A stretch of 64,000 nucleotides of DNA. Source: Pirellula sp. SH-Sr6A (GTDB lineage: Bacteria; Planctomycetota; Planctomycetia; Pirellulales; Pirellulaceae). The translations under genes and the position numbers were made by a program. Location: positions 2,461,988 through 2,525,987 of the forward strand of contig NZ_CP011272.1 of the NCBI RefSeq assembly GCF_001610875.1, given 5' to 3'. Below, piece by piece: positions 27,205-35,262 of this stretch; position 1 is the stretch's first letter; each line of letters begins with the position of its first letter. The notes beneath the pieces are model-generated. The model saw only the letters and a program-made list of their open reading frames with translations. It did not search any database and was not told the DNA's origin.

Positions 27205-28053
27205 CTAGAGGCTGCCCCGGGCGCTTTTTCGCGCGGCGAATTTTAATGACCGCGCTTTTACGACTCGGAACGCTCTTAGCAGATCGTTCGCATCGCGGTA
27301 GCGGCGGGCCGGTCGCATCTCCAACGATCGACGAATCACTGCGATCAAATCGGGGTGCGCTTTGCGACGAAGGGTGGTATAGCCAGTCGGAGGCCAATCG
27401 AAGGGCCATTCAGGAAGATGTCCGGTCAGAATGCGGTACATGATCAATCCGAGCGAGAACACATCGGAACGCGCGCTCGGCCTCCCCATCGCTTGTTCTG
27501 GTGCCATATATCCGACCGTCCCCGAACCGGACGCGATCATCGTTTTTACGATCGTTCGCTGTGCGACCTTCGCAATGCCGAAATCGGTCAATTGCAATCG
27601 CCCATCTGGCAAGAGAATCATGTTATCGGGTTTGATATCGCAGTGGATAATCTTGTTTCGATGGGCATAGGCCACGGCGTCAATCATTTGATCGATGAGG
27701 CAGATAGCCGTTGAAAAGGAAACGCGATTGCGAAGTCGATCGCTCAGCGTCTTCTCGCCCAGCTTGCTCGCGATCACAAATCGCCCATCGATGAAGCTCG
27801 CGTCCTTCAGGGGCAGGATATTGGGATGATCCAGCTTAGCCACCAAGCGGGCTTCTCGTTGGAATGTATCCAACATACTCGCCGTCACGTTGTACTGGTG
27901 TGGCATTTTCAGTGCGACGCGAACACCTTCGATCGTGTCGAGCGCTTGATAGACGTGCGCAAAGCCGCCCTGTGCGATACGACGCTCTATTCGGTATTTA
28001 CCCAATCGTTGTCGTGCACGTAGCGAGCCGTTGTCGCTTTGCGTTTTTGGCAT
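27205..28053 (-). CDS. Hanks-type serine/threonine protein kinase
   Basis: 282 residues from the preferred ATG (MPKTQSD...); the frame stays open 14 codons upstream. The kinase core is complete: glycine loop RIAQGGFAHVYQA, ATP lysine in RVALKMP, catalytic loop IIHCDIKPDNM (Cys replaces Arg of HRD), DFG in LTDFGIAKV, and GTVGYMAPEQA. The HCD variant resembles non-RD kinases. There is no transmembrane or sensor domain, only a short basic tail, so it is a soluble single-domain kinase. Many planctomycete kinases are much larger. Confidence 0.9.
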   Translation of the reverse strand: MPKTQSDNGSLRARQRLGKYRIERRIAQGGFAHVYQALDTIEGVRVALKMPHQYNVTASMLDTFQREARLVAKLDHPNILPLKDASFIDGRFVIASKLGEKTLSDRLRNRVSFSTAICLIDQMIDAVAYAHRNKIIHCDIKPDNMILLPDGRLQLTDFGIAKVAQRTIVKTMIASGSGTVGYMAPEQAMGRPSARSDVFSLGLIMYRILTGHLPEWPFDWPPTGYTTLRRKAHPDLIAVIRRSLEMRPARRYRDANDLLRAFRVVKARSLKFAARKSARGSL

Positions 28054-28435
28054 CGCGCTGAAACTCAGTGCAATCATTACCGTGATGACGATCAACGAGG
28101 ATGAACAACGCGAACAACGCGATGCGGTCGTTGAGGAAGCGGAGCGGAAACCCTCTCCATTCTAGCTCTGCCGACGGACAATCGCGCCAATTCTCGATCG
28201 AAAAACAGAAAGCAATCTCATCGACTCCCCTCCGCCTATTCCTATCTATCGGCACCGATGGAATCGATTCTTCGGCTTGGCCTGGGATTCGCCCCGGAAT
28301 ACTCAAGTTCTTCGTGAAGGAGGTGACCGCGAAGGGAAGGTGACCGCGAACAAGAGTGGAACCAATGGCTTCTTAAACGAATCGAGCTCGCAGGGGATGC
28401 GAGCTCGATTTCATTCCAACGATTCTTAAGATCGA
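28054..28435. other. Intergenic region with long perfect inverted repeat
   Basis: No gene seen. A 12-bp perfect inverted repeat at 28381-28409 lies next to the end of the Gly-rich gene. A short direct repeat (GGTGACCGCGAA) occurs at 28322 and 28340. The kinase promoter should be near 28060-28140. Confidence 0.5.
28381..28409 (-). terminator. Hairpin after the Gly-rich gene
   Basis: ATCGAGCTCGCA and TGCGAGCTCGAT form a perfect 12-bp stem with a 5-nt loop, 27 nt after the stop codon at 28436. Only a short T-run follows on the minus strand, so this may be a terminator or an mRNA 3'-end stabiliser. Confidence 0.6.
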
Positions 28436-29242
28436 TTAGGTTCGGTCTGGACCGCGATCTCCACCTCGGCCACCGCGACCGCCAGGTCCACCAGGGCCTC
28501 CCGGACCTCCAAATTGTGGAAGCTCAAACTTTTCCCCCTTGAGCTCATCGAACTTCTTCTTTTGATCGGCAGTCAGCACGCCTACGATCTTCTCTTCGGT
28601 TTCCTTGCGAGCGGCCTGCATTTTCTCAAACATTTCAGGACCTGGGCGTCCGCCACCACCGGTGAACATTTCGCGAAGCTTCTCGCCTGATTCCTCTTCA
28701 ACGGTCTTCATCTTTCCTTTTTGTTCTTCGGTGATCACAAGTCGCTCTGCAATGAGTTTGTGATTCAGCGCACGAACGGCGTCCTGTTGGGCAAAAATGC
28801 CGAGCAGACGGTCGAACTGGGTGGGATCGAGAATATCTTGGATCTTCGAATCGGCCTTGGCTGCCATCTCCGCCATCTTGGCACGCATTTCTTCCGACAT
28901 GCCTGGGAATCCGCCCCGACCGCGGCCACCCCCTTGAGTGTCTCCACCCTGGACGCTGTTCCGCATCTCTTCGCGAAGCTTGTTTTGCTCTTCACGCATC
29001 GACTCTTGTGCTTCACGCAACTCTGATTTTTGCGTGTCGTCCAGCTTCAAGTGCTCTTGAACGGTCGGCATGCCAAGAATGCCCGACAAACCACCTCCCA
29101 TACCCATACCGAACCCGCCGCGACCGCCAGGACCTCCCTGACCGCGCTGACCTCCCGGTGGCTGTGCGGTAGCGATCGAGCAAGGAACTGCGACCAAACA
29201 ACCCAACAAAAGAGAATAACTTAACCAATTACGGAATCGCAT
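28436..29242 (-). CDS. Gly-rich secreted protein with Spy/CpxP-like LTxxQ helices
   Basis: 268 residues. The signal peptide (LLLGCLVAVPCSIATAQ) is followed by a Gly/Met-rich segment, then helical blocks that each hold a (L/I)-(D/T)-x-x-Q signature: LKLDDTQKSELREAQESM, ILDPTQFDRLLGIF, LVITEEQKGKMKTV and VLTADQKKKFDELK. A PGGPGGPGGRGGRGG tail closes the protein. Repeated LTxxQ-type helices recall periplasmic Spy/CpxP chaperones. The Gly-rich ends may be disordered. Function is inferred only from this similarity. Confidence 0.75.
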   Translation of the reverse strand: MRFRNWLSYSLLLGCLVAVPCSIATAQPPGGQRGQGGPGGRGGFGMGMGGGLSGILGMPTVQEHLKLDDTQKSELREAQESMREEQNKLREEMRNSVQGGDTQGGGRGRGGFPGMSEEMRAKMAEMAAKADSKIQDILDPTQFDRLLGIFAQQDAVRALNHKLIAERLVITEEQKGKMKTVEEESGEKLREMFTGGGGRPGPEMFEKMQAARKETEEKIVGVLTADQKKKFDELKGEKFELPQFGGPGGPGGPGGRGGRGGDRGPDRT

Positions 29243-29399
29243 TTTCGCAACCTCAGAGAGGAAAATAAGACAGACAAGAGGCCAACCTACAATTTAAAGC
29301 CTTCTTTGCTAAACACAGTCTGCTCGGAATCGTTCCGATGGTGCGAAAAAAATTTTTCGTTTGGGGGTTGCCTTGAGTGACAACCGAAGTCCACATTCG

Positions 29400-29990
29400 C
29401 TACTTGGACCCGCTGGCAGTCCCATCTTGGGCCGCGTTCGGAGCCACCATCTGCTTCGACGGGGTGTTCAACCCGGTGAAGGTACTCAAGCGGGGGGCTG
29501 GCGTCGTCCTAATGAGGGCGCGATGGACGAGATTCTGGTAAACGCCCGAGGAGGTCGGTGGATCGATTTCCGTGACCAAAATCTGCGGCAAAGCGCCGGT
29601 GGGCATCAGTGCCGAGACGGCGAGTTGTACGCTTTCCACACGCGCATCGGTCGACTCCTTCGTCGATCCCGATTTGACATAAATGACACGCTGGCTTTGC
29701 GGGGCATGGACGAGAACCCACTGGATCTTGAGTTTGCCCGCTTCGCTCAATTCGTCTTCTTGCGAGAAAAGCAGACTGCCTAGCGTGTTGTTCTCGCGCC
29801 AGCCGTTGGCTTTCATGATTTCAAAGGGTGCGACGACCGCTTGAGCATCCGCAGCTCGAAACGGCTGCGGCCAAGCGTTGTTGCGAGCTCGATCCACGCT
29901 CGCTTTGTGTTTCCAAGGCCAATCGGCATAAGTCGCCGACGACGAGGCCAACACAACTAGCAACGCGATCCCCGGTTTTCTTACTCGCAT
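29400..29990 (-). CDS. Exported protein of unknown function
   Basis: 196 residues from ATG 29990, preferred because AAAAGGGA lies just upstream and a signal peptide begins directly (MRVRKPGIALLVVLASSSATYADWPW). The mature part has an alternating alpha/beta look (LKIQWVLVHAPQSQRVIYVKSGST, then VESVQLAVSALMPTGALPQILVTE). The C-terminal 40 residues are Thr/Pro/Ala rich and low complexity. I recognise no domain; it may be a small planctomycete-specific periplasmic protein. Confidence 0.7.
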   Translation of the reverse strand: MRVRKPGIALLVVLASSSATYADWPWKHKASVDRARNNAWPQPFRAADAQAVVAPFEIMKANGWRENNTLGSLLFSQEDELSEAGKLKIQWVLVHAPQSQRVIYVKSGSTKESTDARVESVQLAVSALMPTGALPQILVTEIDPPTSSGVYQNLVHRALIRTTPAPRLSTFTGLNTPSKQMVAPNAAQDGTASGSK

Positions 29991-30250
29991 GGAAAATCCC
30001 TTTTCTTCAAGCGTCCTATCATCCCTTTTGCTATCGGCGAAACGCCCCCTTTTGCAACGCGTTGAATGCCAGGAGCCGGAGAATTTGCCCAAGCCGCAAC
30101 GTCGAGCTTCCGATCACTCGCCCGCAAAATCTACCAGGATTACTTAATCTCTTCAGCCGGAATATCCGATCCATACCCTACGGACCTCACAATCGCTAAC
30201 GTCCATCCCAACTACAAAACATCCGCGCCCTCCCATCCGCTGAGGAAAGC

Positions 30251-31810
30251 ATGTCATCAGCCACCGTTCGCCGCCGACTCCAACTAGTTGCACTGCTCGC
30301 TGCAGGCTTGGCATTTCCAAGTCTCGCTCAAGCGCAGAGCAACAGCGAGGGTTCGACCAAGACGTCTGTGTCGAGCCGTAACTCCACGCGTCCCTCTCGA
30401 ACAACCGCCCCGGCGACCATTCGCAAAGCCTCCGCCGAAAAAGTCACCCGCGACAATCTGGCCGAACCGGTACGAGTGGTAGCCCGTCCTGCTTCATCCC
30501 AGAGATCTGCTGCGAGCTCGCGACCTGCCCCTTCCCCCTCTAACGCCGTGGAGCAAGCTGCTTGCAAAAATTGCCAAGCTCACGGGGGATCCCACTCGGC
30601 TCACCCGATCGAAATGGTTCATGAAGAGCCGGTCCTCGATGAACACTCCACTCTTTACGAGCCTGAGGCCTACCGCTTCCAGCCGGAAGCGTGCGATTCA
30701 TGCGGGCCCGGAAATGTCGTACACCCCCTCGGTGTTTTGGGATCGATGCTTCGGTTTTCGCAATTCCGCGTCGAAGCGGCTACGTTTTGGGCTGATGGAC
30801 AAAACCTCCCCGCGTTGGTTACCACCCGACGACCCGCTAATGATCCCGCCACCGACGGACTAATCGGCCGCAGCGACACAATTCCCTTGTTCGGAGGACG
30901 CGAGGTACTCGACGATTCCACGCAAGGGATCCGAGGCGAGATCGGTCTCTTTTTCGATCCATGCCGAACACGCGGCTTCATGATCCGGCTGTTCGACGCT
31001 TCGAGTAACTCGGAGACGTATAACAGTGCGAGCACCGGAGAGCCCGTGGTGATGCGTCCCTTTTTTAGCACTGCGGACAATGCCCAATCCACCATCGCGA
31101 TCCAGTATCCCGGCAGTACCTCCGGATCGATCGCAGCCAATATCACCAGCGATGTCTACGGTGGCGATGTGCTCTATCGAAAAACCATCCATCAAGATCA
31201 TGCAGGTCGATTTGAGTTCTTGGCGGGCTACCAAATGATGCGCCTCGAAGAATCTCTTTCCCTGGTTTCGTCGTCGACAGCCTTGACGAACACTCCAGCC
31301 CCGACAGGAACGATTTCGATCCTCGAAGATCACTTTGCCACATCCAATCGTTACCACGGCGCGGCCTTCGGATTCAACACCCATCTTCGAGAGGGATGTT
31401 GGAGTCTCGGCGCGATGGCAAAGCTCGGTCTGGGAAATGTTGATCGCGAAGTCAGTATTCGGGGTGCTTCTCAGATTACAGTACCGGGGAACCCGCCCAG
31501 CACGAGCAGTTCTACCAATGGATTGCTCGCACGAAACACCAACGAAGGTATCTACGAAACGAATACCTTTGTCGTCTCGCCGGAGGTCGCTGTGAACCTT
31601 GGCTATCGAATTACTCGCGGTCTCGAAGCGACCGTCGGTTACTCGTTCCTCACCTTGCCGAAGGCGGCTCGGGTGGGAGACCAACTCGACCCACAGCTCG
31701 CTTCCAACTTAGGAAATCCACCTTCGGGCGCCGCGACACCTCGATTCAATTTGGTCGAATCGAACTACTCGTTGCATAGCCTCAGCTACGGTCTTCAGTA
31801 CCGTTACTAG
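30251..31810 (+). CDS. BBP7-like outer-membrane beta-barrel protein
   Basis: 519 residues. The signal peptide (LQLVALLAAGLAFPSLAQAQ) is followed by a Ser/Arg-rich linker, a Cys-containing segment (CKNCQAHGG, EACDSCGPG), then about 360 residues of alternating beta strands with tight turns. It ends in SLSYGLQYRY, with a C-terminal aromatic as expected for barrels inserted by BamA. RGEIGLFFDPCRTRGFMIRLFDASSN and VAVNLGYRITRGLEATVGYSFL match the BBP7-type barrels that are abundant in Pirellulaceae. Its cargo or ligand is unknown. Confidence 0.82.
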   Translation: MSSATVRRRLQLVALLAAGLAFPSLAQAQSNSEGSTKTSVSSRNSTRPSRTTAPATIRKASAEKVTRDNLAEPVRVVARPASSQRSAASSRPAPSPSNAVEQAACKNCQAHGGSHSAHPIEMVHEEPVLDEHSTLYEPEAYRFQPEACDSCGPGNVVHPLGVLGSMLRFSQFRVEAATFWADGQNLPALVTTRRPANDPATDGLIGRSDTIPLFGGREVLDDSTQGIRGEIGLFFDPCRTRGFMIRLFDASSNSETYNSASTGEPVVMRPFFSTADNAQSTIAIQYPGSTSGSIAANITSDVYGGDVLYRKTIHQDHAGRFEFLAGYQMMRLEESLSLVSSSTALTNTPAPTGTISILEDHFATSNRYHGAAFGFNTHLREGCWSLGAMAKLGLGNVDREVSIRGASQITVPGNPPSTSSSTNGLLARNTNEGIYETNTFVVSPEVAVNLGYRITRGLEATVGYSFLTLPKAARVGDQLDPQLASNLGNPPSGAATPRFNLVESNYSLHSLSYGLQYRY

Positions 31811-31861
31811 TTCAGACGAATTAGTCCAGACAAACGAGTTAGACAACTCCAAGACACGCAT

Positions 31862-31920
31862 CATGCGATTCGGGGGAGCGATAATTGCCAGGGGGGCTTA
31901 TCGCTCTCCTGGATCGCATG
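31862..31920. terminator. Long hairpin between convergent genes
   Basis: A near-palindrome of 59 nt: CATGCGAT and ATCGCATG at the ends, and GGGAGCGATAA pairing with TTATCGCTCTC inside. It separates the outer-membrane protein gene from the convergent adaptor gene and can act on either strand. Confidence 0.75.
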
Positions 31921-31925
31921 ATTCG

Positions 31926-33176
31926 TTATAGGTCACTGCGAATGGTCACGTCGACCTGCAGTTGAATCCGCTCAGCCGCTTGTTCGGTTTGCGAGGGATC
32001 GATCTCAATCCAAACTCCGATCGCTCGGAAATCCGATCGCGCCATCGGGTTAGGTGAACGAAGCTGTGCAGCTCCGACTACGCGATCGATCCGAGCGACG
32101 GTCCCACGGAGCTCCGAAGTCAACGCCGACGATCGAATGGTTGCGGCATCTCCAACCTGAATGCGAGGGACATCCGCCTCGTAGACTTCCGCGATACAAA
32201 CCATCTTGGAAACGTCCGCGATTTCGACCACGGGCAAGGTAGTCGTTCTTTCACCACGTTCGGTCAACACCTGGAGAACGATGGCGTCGTAAGGTGCTCG
32301 CAACGTGCTCTCGTCCCCTTGCAGTCGCAGGACCGCGGCTTGTTTCTCCAACGAAAGCGTAGGGGAATTCTTCTGGGTCTCTTCCCAAGTTTCTTTGGCT
32401 GCGAGGTATGCCTCCGTAGCCGTTTTTGTCTGCAGCTTCGATTGCTCGATTTGGTGATCGGCGGCTTGGACGGCTTGTTCGGCTTGAAGCCGAGCCTTTT
32501 CGACTTCAAGCTCCTTGGTCTCGAGCTCGATGGCTCCCACCGCCGCGCGGGTGAGCGGGTCTTCTCGCAATCGCCTCAGTCGAACGACTTGTTCCGCCAA
32601 CGCGTCGACCTGGCGAAGCGACTGCATCGATTGGTTTTTTTGAGTGGCAGCGAGTGTTTCGAATTGCTTGGCCGCTTGCACCTTGGCATCCGCGGATTGA
32701 ATGGCGATCTGCAGTTCTCGCAATCTCGCTTGAAACGCTACTTCCGCCTCTCGGATCTTGAGTTCTAACGCCTCCAGTTCAAGCGATCGAACTTTTTGGC
32801 TTTGCATGATGGCCAACGGATCGTCGGCTTTCACTTTCTGCCCGGCTCGGACCAGGACCGACTCCACGCGATCCCCTGGTAGCCCGCTCAATCTCGCAAT
32901 GCCGCGAGCCGGCATCAGCTTCCCTTGGGCATGGATCTCGCCCTTGGCAGTAGAAGCATTCGTGGTCGCGGTGGAACGCGTCTGAGGCTCGAGTGTGGCG
33001 AGCGCTAGCATGGCTGGTGACGAGTCGGATACCGGGATCCCCGCCGCGGGACCAATCCAGTTGGAAGAAGAGCACCCTGAAACGGCTCCAATTGCCACCC
33101 AGGCGAGAGATCGAAAGACTCGACCCGCATTCCTCTCGTTTTGAAATTCCGACAGCAAGCTTCGTAGGCTAAACAT
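31926..33176 (-). CDS. Periplasmic adaptor (HlyD/DevB-like) of an ABC exporter
   Basis: 416 residues from the preferred ATG 33176; upstream codons are open but non-conserved. A lipobox-like leader (AWVAIGAVSGC) precedes a lipoyl half-motif (IHAQGKLMPARGIARLSGLPGDRVESVLVRAGQKVKADDPL). A long coiled-coil hairpin of about 150 residues follows, then the second lipoyl half (LRAPYDAIVLQVLTERGER) and a beta-barrel domain. This is the DevB layout, coupling a DevCA ABC transporter to an outer-membrane channel. The gene is divergent from a DevA-like ATPase, with 201 nt between them. No DevC permease is present nearby. Confidence 0.87.
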   Translation of the reverse strand: MFSLRSLLSEFQNERNAGRVFRSLAWVAIGAVSGCSSSNWIGPAAGIPVSDSSPAMLALATLEPQTRSTATTNASTAKGEIHAQGKLMPARGIARLSGLPGDRVESVLVRAGQKVKADDPLAIMQSQKVRSLELEALELKIREAEVAFQARLRELQIAIQSADAKVQAAKQFETLAATQKNQSMQSLRQVDALAEQVVRLRRLREDPLTRAAVGAIELETKELEVEKARLQAEQAVQAADHQIEQSKLQTKTATEAYLAAKETWEETQKNSPTLSLEKQAAVLRLQGDESTLRAPYDAIVLQVLTERGERTTTLPVVEIADVSKMVCIAEVYEADVPRIQVGDAATIRSSALTSELRGTVARIDRVVGAAQLRSPNPMARSDFRAIGVWIEIDPSQTEQAAERIQLQVDVTIRSDL

Positions 33177-33377
33177 GGAGCGCAGAGCGACGGTGGGTTG
33201 AGCAACGAAGAAGGATGGCAACGATCGATCGGACTTTGTCACATTTTCGGACCCGAAGCGCCGATCCCTAACTTCATAGGTTACACTCTGAACCGATGCA
33301 GGAAGCTTTCCATCGAAAATTAGGCATGAAAAACTCGTATCCACCTCCGATCGAGAGGTTCATTATCGAGACGCAAT

Positions 33378-34541
33378 ATGGAGCCAGGTAAAGTTCAGCG
33401 GGCAACCCTCTTTGATCCGCAATCCCGCATTCGGCTCGCCCAAGGTGCGACGCCTTCGATCCGAGCGATGGATCTCCAGCATCATTTTGGAGAAGGAGAG
33501 CTTCGCAAGCAGATTCTGTTTGACAACAACCTGACCGTCTATCCCGGCGAAATCATCATCATGACCGGTCCAAGCGGATCGGGCAAAACAACTCTTCTAA
33601 CCCTCATCGGTGCGTTGCGAACGGTTCAGGCAGGAAGCCTTGAAGTACTGGGGCGGGCCCTCCAAGGGGCATCGGCATCCGCCCTGCAAGATTTTCGCCG
33701 CGATATCGGGTTCATCTTCCAAGCGCACAATCTGTTCGAGTCCCTCACTGCGCAGCAGAATGTTCGGATGTCGCTCGAACTCCACCAAAAGGACGGAAAC
33801 AACCGCGATTGGAATGCCAAAGCGAAGGACATGCTAGAAAAGGTTGGATTGGGCAACCGAATCCATCACAAACCCAAGCAGCTCTCCGGCGGACAGAAAC
33901 AACGAGTCGCCATCGCCCGCGGTTTGGTTCATCAACCCAAACTGGTTCTCGCTGATGAACCGACAGCCGCCCTCGACGAACAAAGCGGACGCATGGTCGT
34001 CGAACTTCTTCAGCGACTTGCGATGGAGCAGCAAACGACGATCCTCATGGTCACCCATGACAATCGAATTCTCGATGTGGCTGATCGAATTGTGACGTTG
34101 GTCGATGGCCGCATTCGCAGCGATGCTTTGATGAAAGAAGCCGCTATCCTGACTCAGATGCTGGCGAAGTGCGGCGTATTCGAACGGGTCACGCCTCGGA
34201 CATTAACACGCATCGCAGACGAAATGACGATCGAATTGGTCCCCGCAGGAACAAGAATCATTCGAGAGATGGATCCGGGCGATCGCTTCTTCTTGATTCG
34301 CCAAGGCTCCGTAACCGTGCGACGCGGCACCCCCGAAGTTAACGTGGCGACCCTGCATGCTGGCGATCATTTTGGCGAAGCCGCCCTTCTCACAGGACGC
34401 CCGCGAAACGCCAGCGTCTATGCGAACGAGGACTCGTATATCTGCTCGCTTAGCAAAGCAAGCTTCCAATCCGCCATGGCCGAATCGGCATCGCACGACA
34501 ACGAGATCCGAAACGCCTACGCAGGGGCTTTTGATCGGTGA
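33378..34541 (+). CDS. DevA-like ABC ATPase fused to a cyclic-nucleotide-binding domain
   Basis: 387 residues. Residues about 25-250 are an ABC ATPase of the LolD/DevA group: Walker A GPSGSGKTT, Q-loop FIFQAHNLF, signature LSGGQKQRVAIARGL, Walker B LVLADEPTAALD and H-loop VTHD. Residues about 265-380 are a cNMP-binding fold (IELVPAGTRIIREMDPGDRFFLIRQGSVTV, then the phosphate-binding-cassette-like HAGDHFGEAALLTGRPRNASVYA). The extra domain suggests that transport is gated by a nucleotide or another ligand. With the divergent adaptor it would form a DevAB-type exporter, but a permease partner is not encoded beside it. Confidence 0.9.
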   Translation: MEPGKVQRATLFDPQSRIRLAQGATPSIRAMDLQHHFGEGELRKQILFDNNLTVYPGEIIIMTGPSGSGKTTLLTLIGALRTVQAGSLEVLGRALQGASASALQDFRRDIGFIFQAHNLFESLTAQQNVRMSLELHQKDGNNRDWNAKAKDMLEKVGLGNRIHHKPKQLSGGQKQRVAIARGLVHQPKLVLADEPTAALDEQSGRMVVELLQRLAMEQQTTILMVTHDNRILDVADRIVTLVDGRIRSDALMKEAAILTQMLAKCGVFERVTPRTLTRIADEMTIELVPAGTRIIREMDPGDRFFLIRQGSVTVRRGTPEVNVATLHAGDHFGEAALLTGRPRNASVYANEDSYICSLSKASFQSAMAESASHDNEIRNAYAGAFDR

Positions 34542-34594
34542 GCATGCGGTGGAGGATCATCTCTACCCGGAAGAGAAACAGATCTCTTCTCTCA

Positions 34595-35140
34595 CTATCT
34601 AGAGCGAGGCCGCCACTGATCCTTGGCTGGCATCGGATCTGCGAATTCGGAACCAGTCGACGTGAACTGACCTTCGACTCCGGTTCTCGTATCGGGAAGT
34701 CCTCGTCCGTTCGGAATTCGAGATGGGTTCGCCATGGCCCGCGATGTGTTGACGCTCGATAATGCAGATCCAGAGGATCCATTGCGGCTGGCCAGCTCTC
34801 GATCGTTGCCTATACGCAACTCCGACCCAACACGGCCTCGACTCGACGCGCGACCGTCGGCCAGATTCTGGCGAGCAATCGCCTTCTCCGATTCGGCCAA
34901 CCGCTGCTCCAGCATGCGATTTCTCGCTGCAAGATCCTCCGCACGCTTCTTTTCGGCGCGAAACTCTCCAAGCAATCGTTCGCGATCGATCTGGAATTGA
35001 CTCGCCTGCTGGCTCCCAGGCCATTTTTGACATCCCGTTGCACCGATGAGCACCAAGCACAAAACCCCCAAGGCCTGCACATGAATCCGCGCGCAGGGCA
35101 AGGTTTTGCGAATAGGGCTGATCCAAAGAGACTGAGACAT
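34595..35140 (-). CDS. Coiled-coil lipoprotein of unknown function
   Basis: 181 residues. The leader ends in LGVLCLVLIGATGC, a good lipobox, so Cys37 is predicted to be lipidated; the initiation codon could lie further in. A coiled coil follows (FQIDRERLLGEFRAEKKRAEDLAARNRMLEQRLAESEKAI), and the last 85 residues are Ser/Arg/Gly rich and probably disordered. No family recognised. It converges with the ABC ATPase gene (54 nt). Confidence 0.7.
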   Translation of the reverse strand: MSQSLWISPIRKTLPCARIHVQALGVLCLVLIGATGCQKWPGSQQASQFQIDRERLLGEFRAEKKRAEDLAARNRMLEQRLAESEKAIARQNLADGRASSRGRVGSELRIGNDRELASRNGSSGSALSSVNTSRAMANPSRIPNGRGLPDTRTGVEGQFTSTGSEFADPMPAKDQWRPRSR

Positions 35141-35262
35141 GGCAAGCGTTTTGGAACGCCGGGTTAGAATTTCAAAGGTTAGCTTTTGGAGGCTGGAATT
35201 TCAGACGCGCCAACAATTCAACGACCTAGGAGCAATAGCAAATCTAGGAGGTTAGCGCAAGA

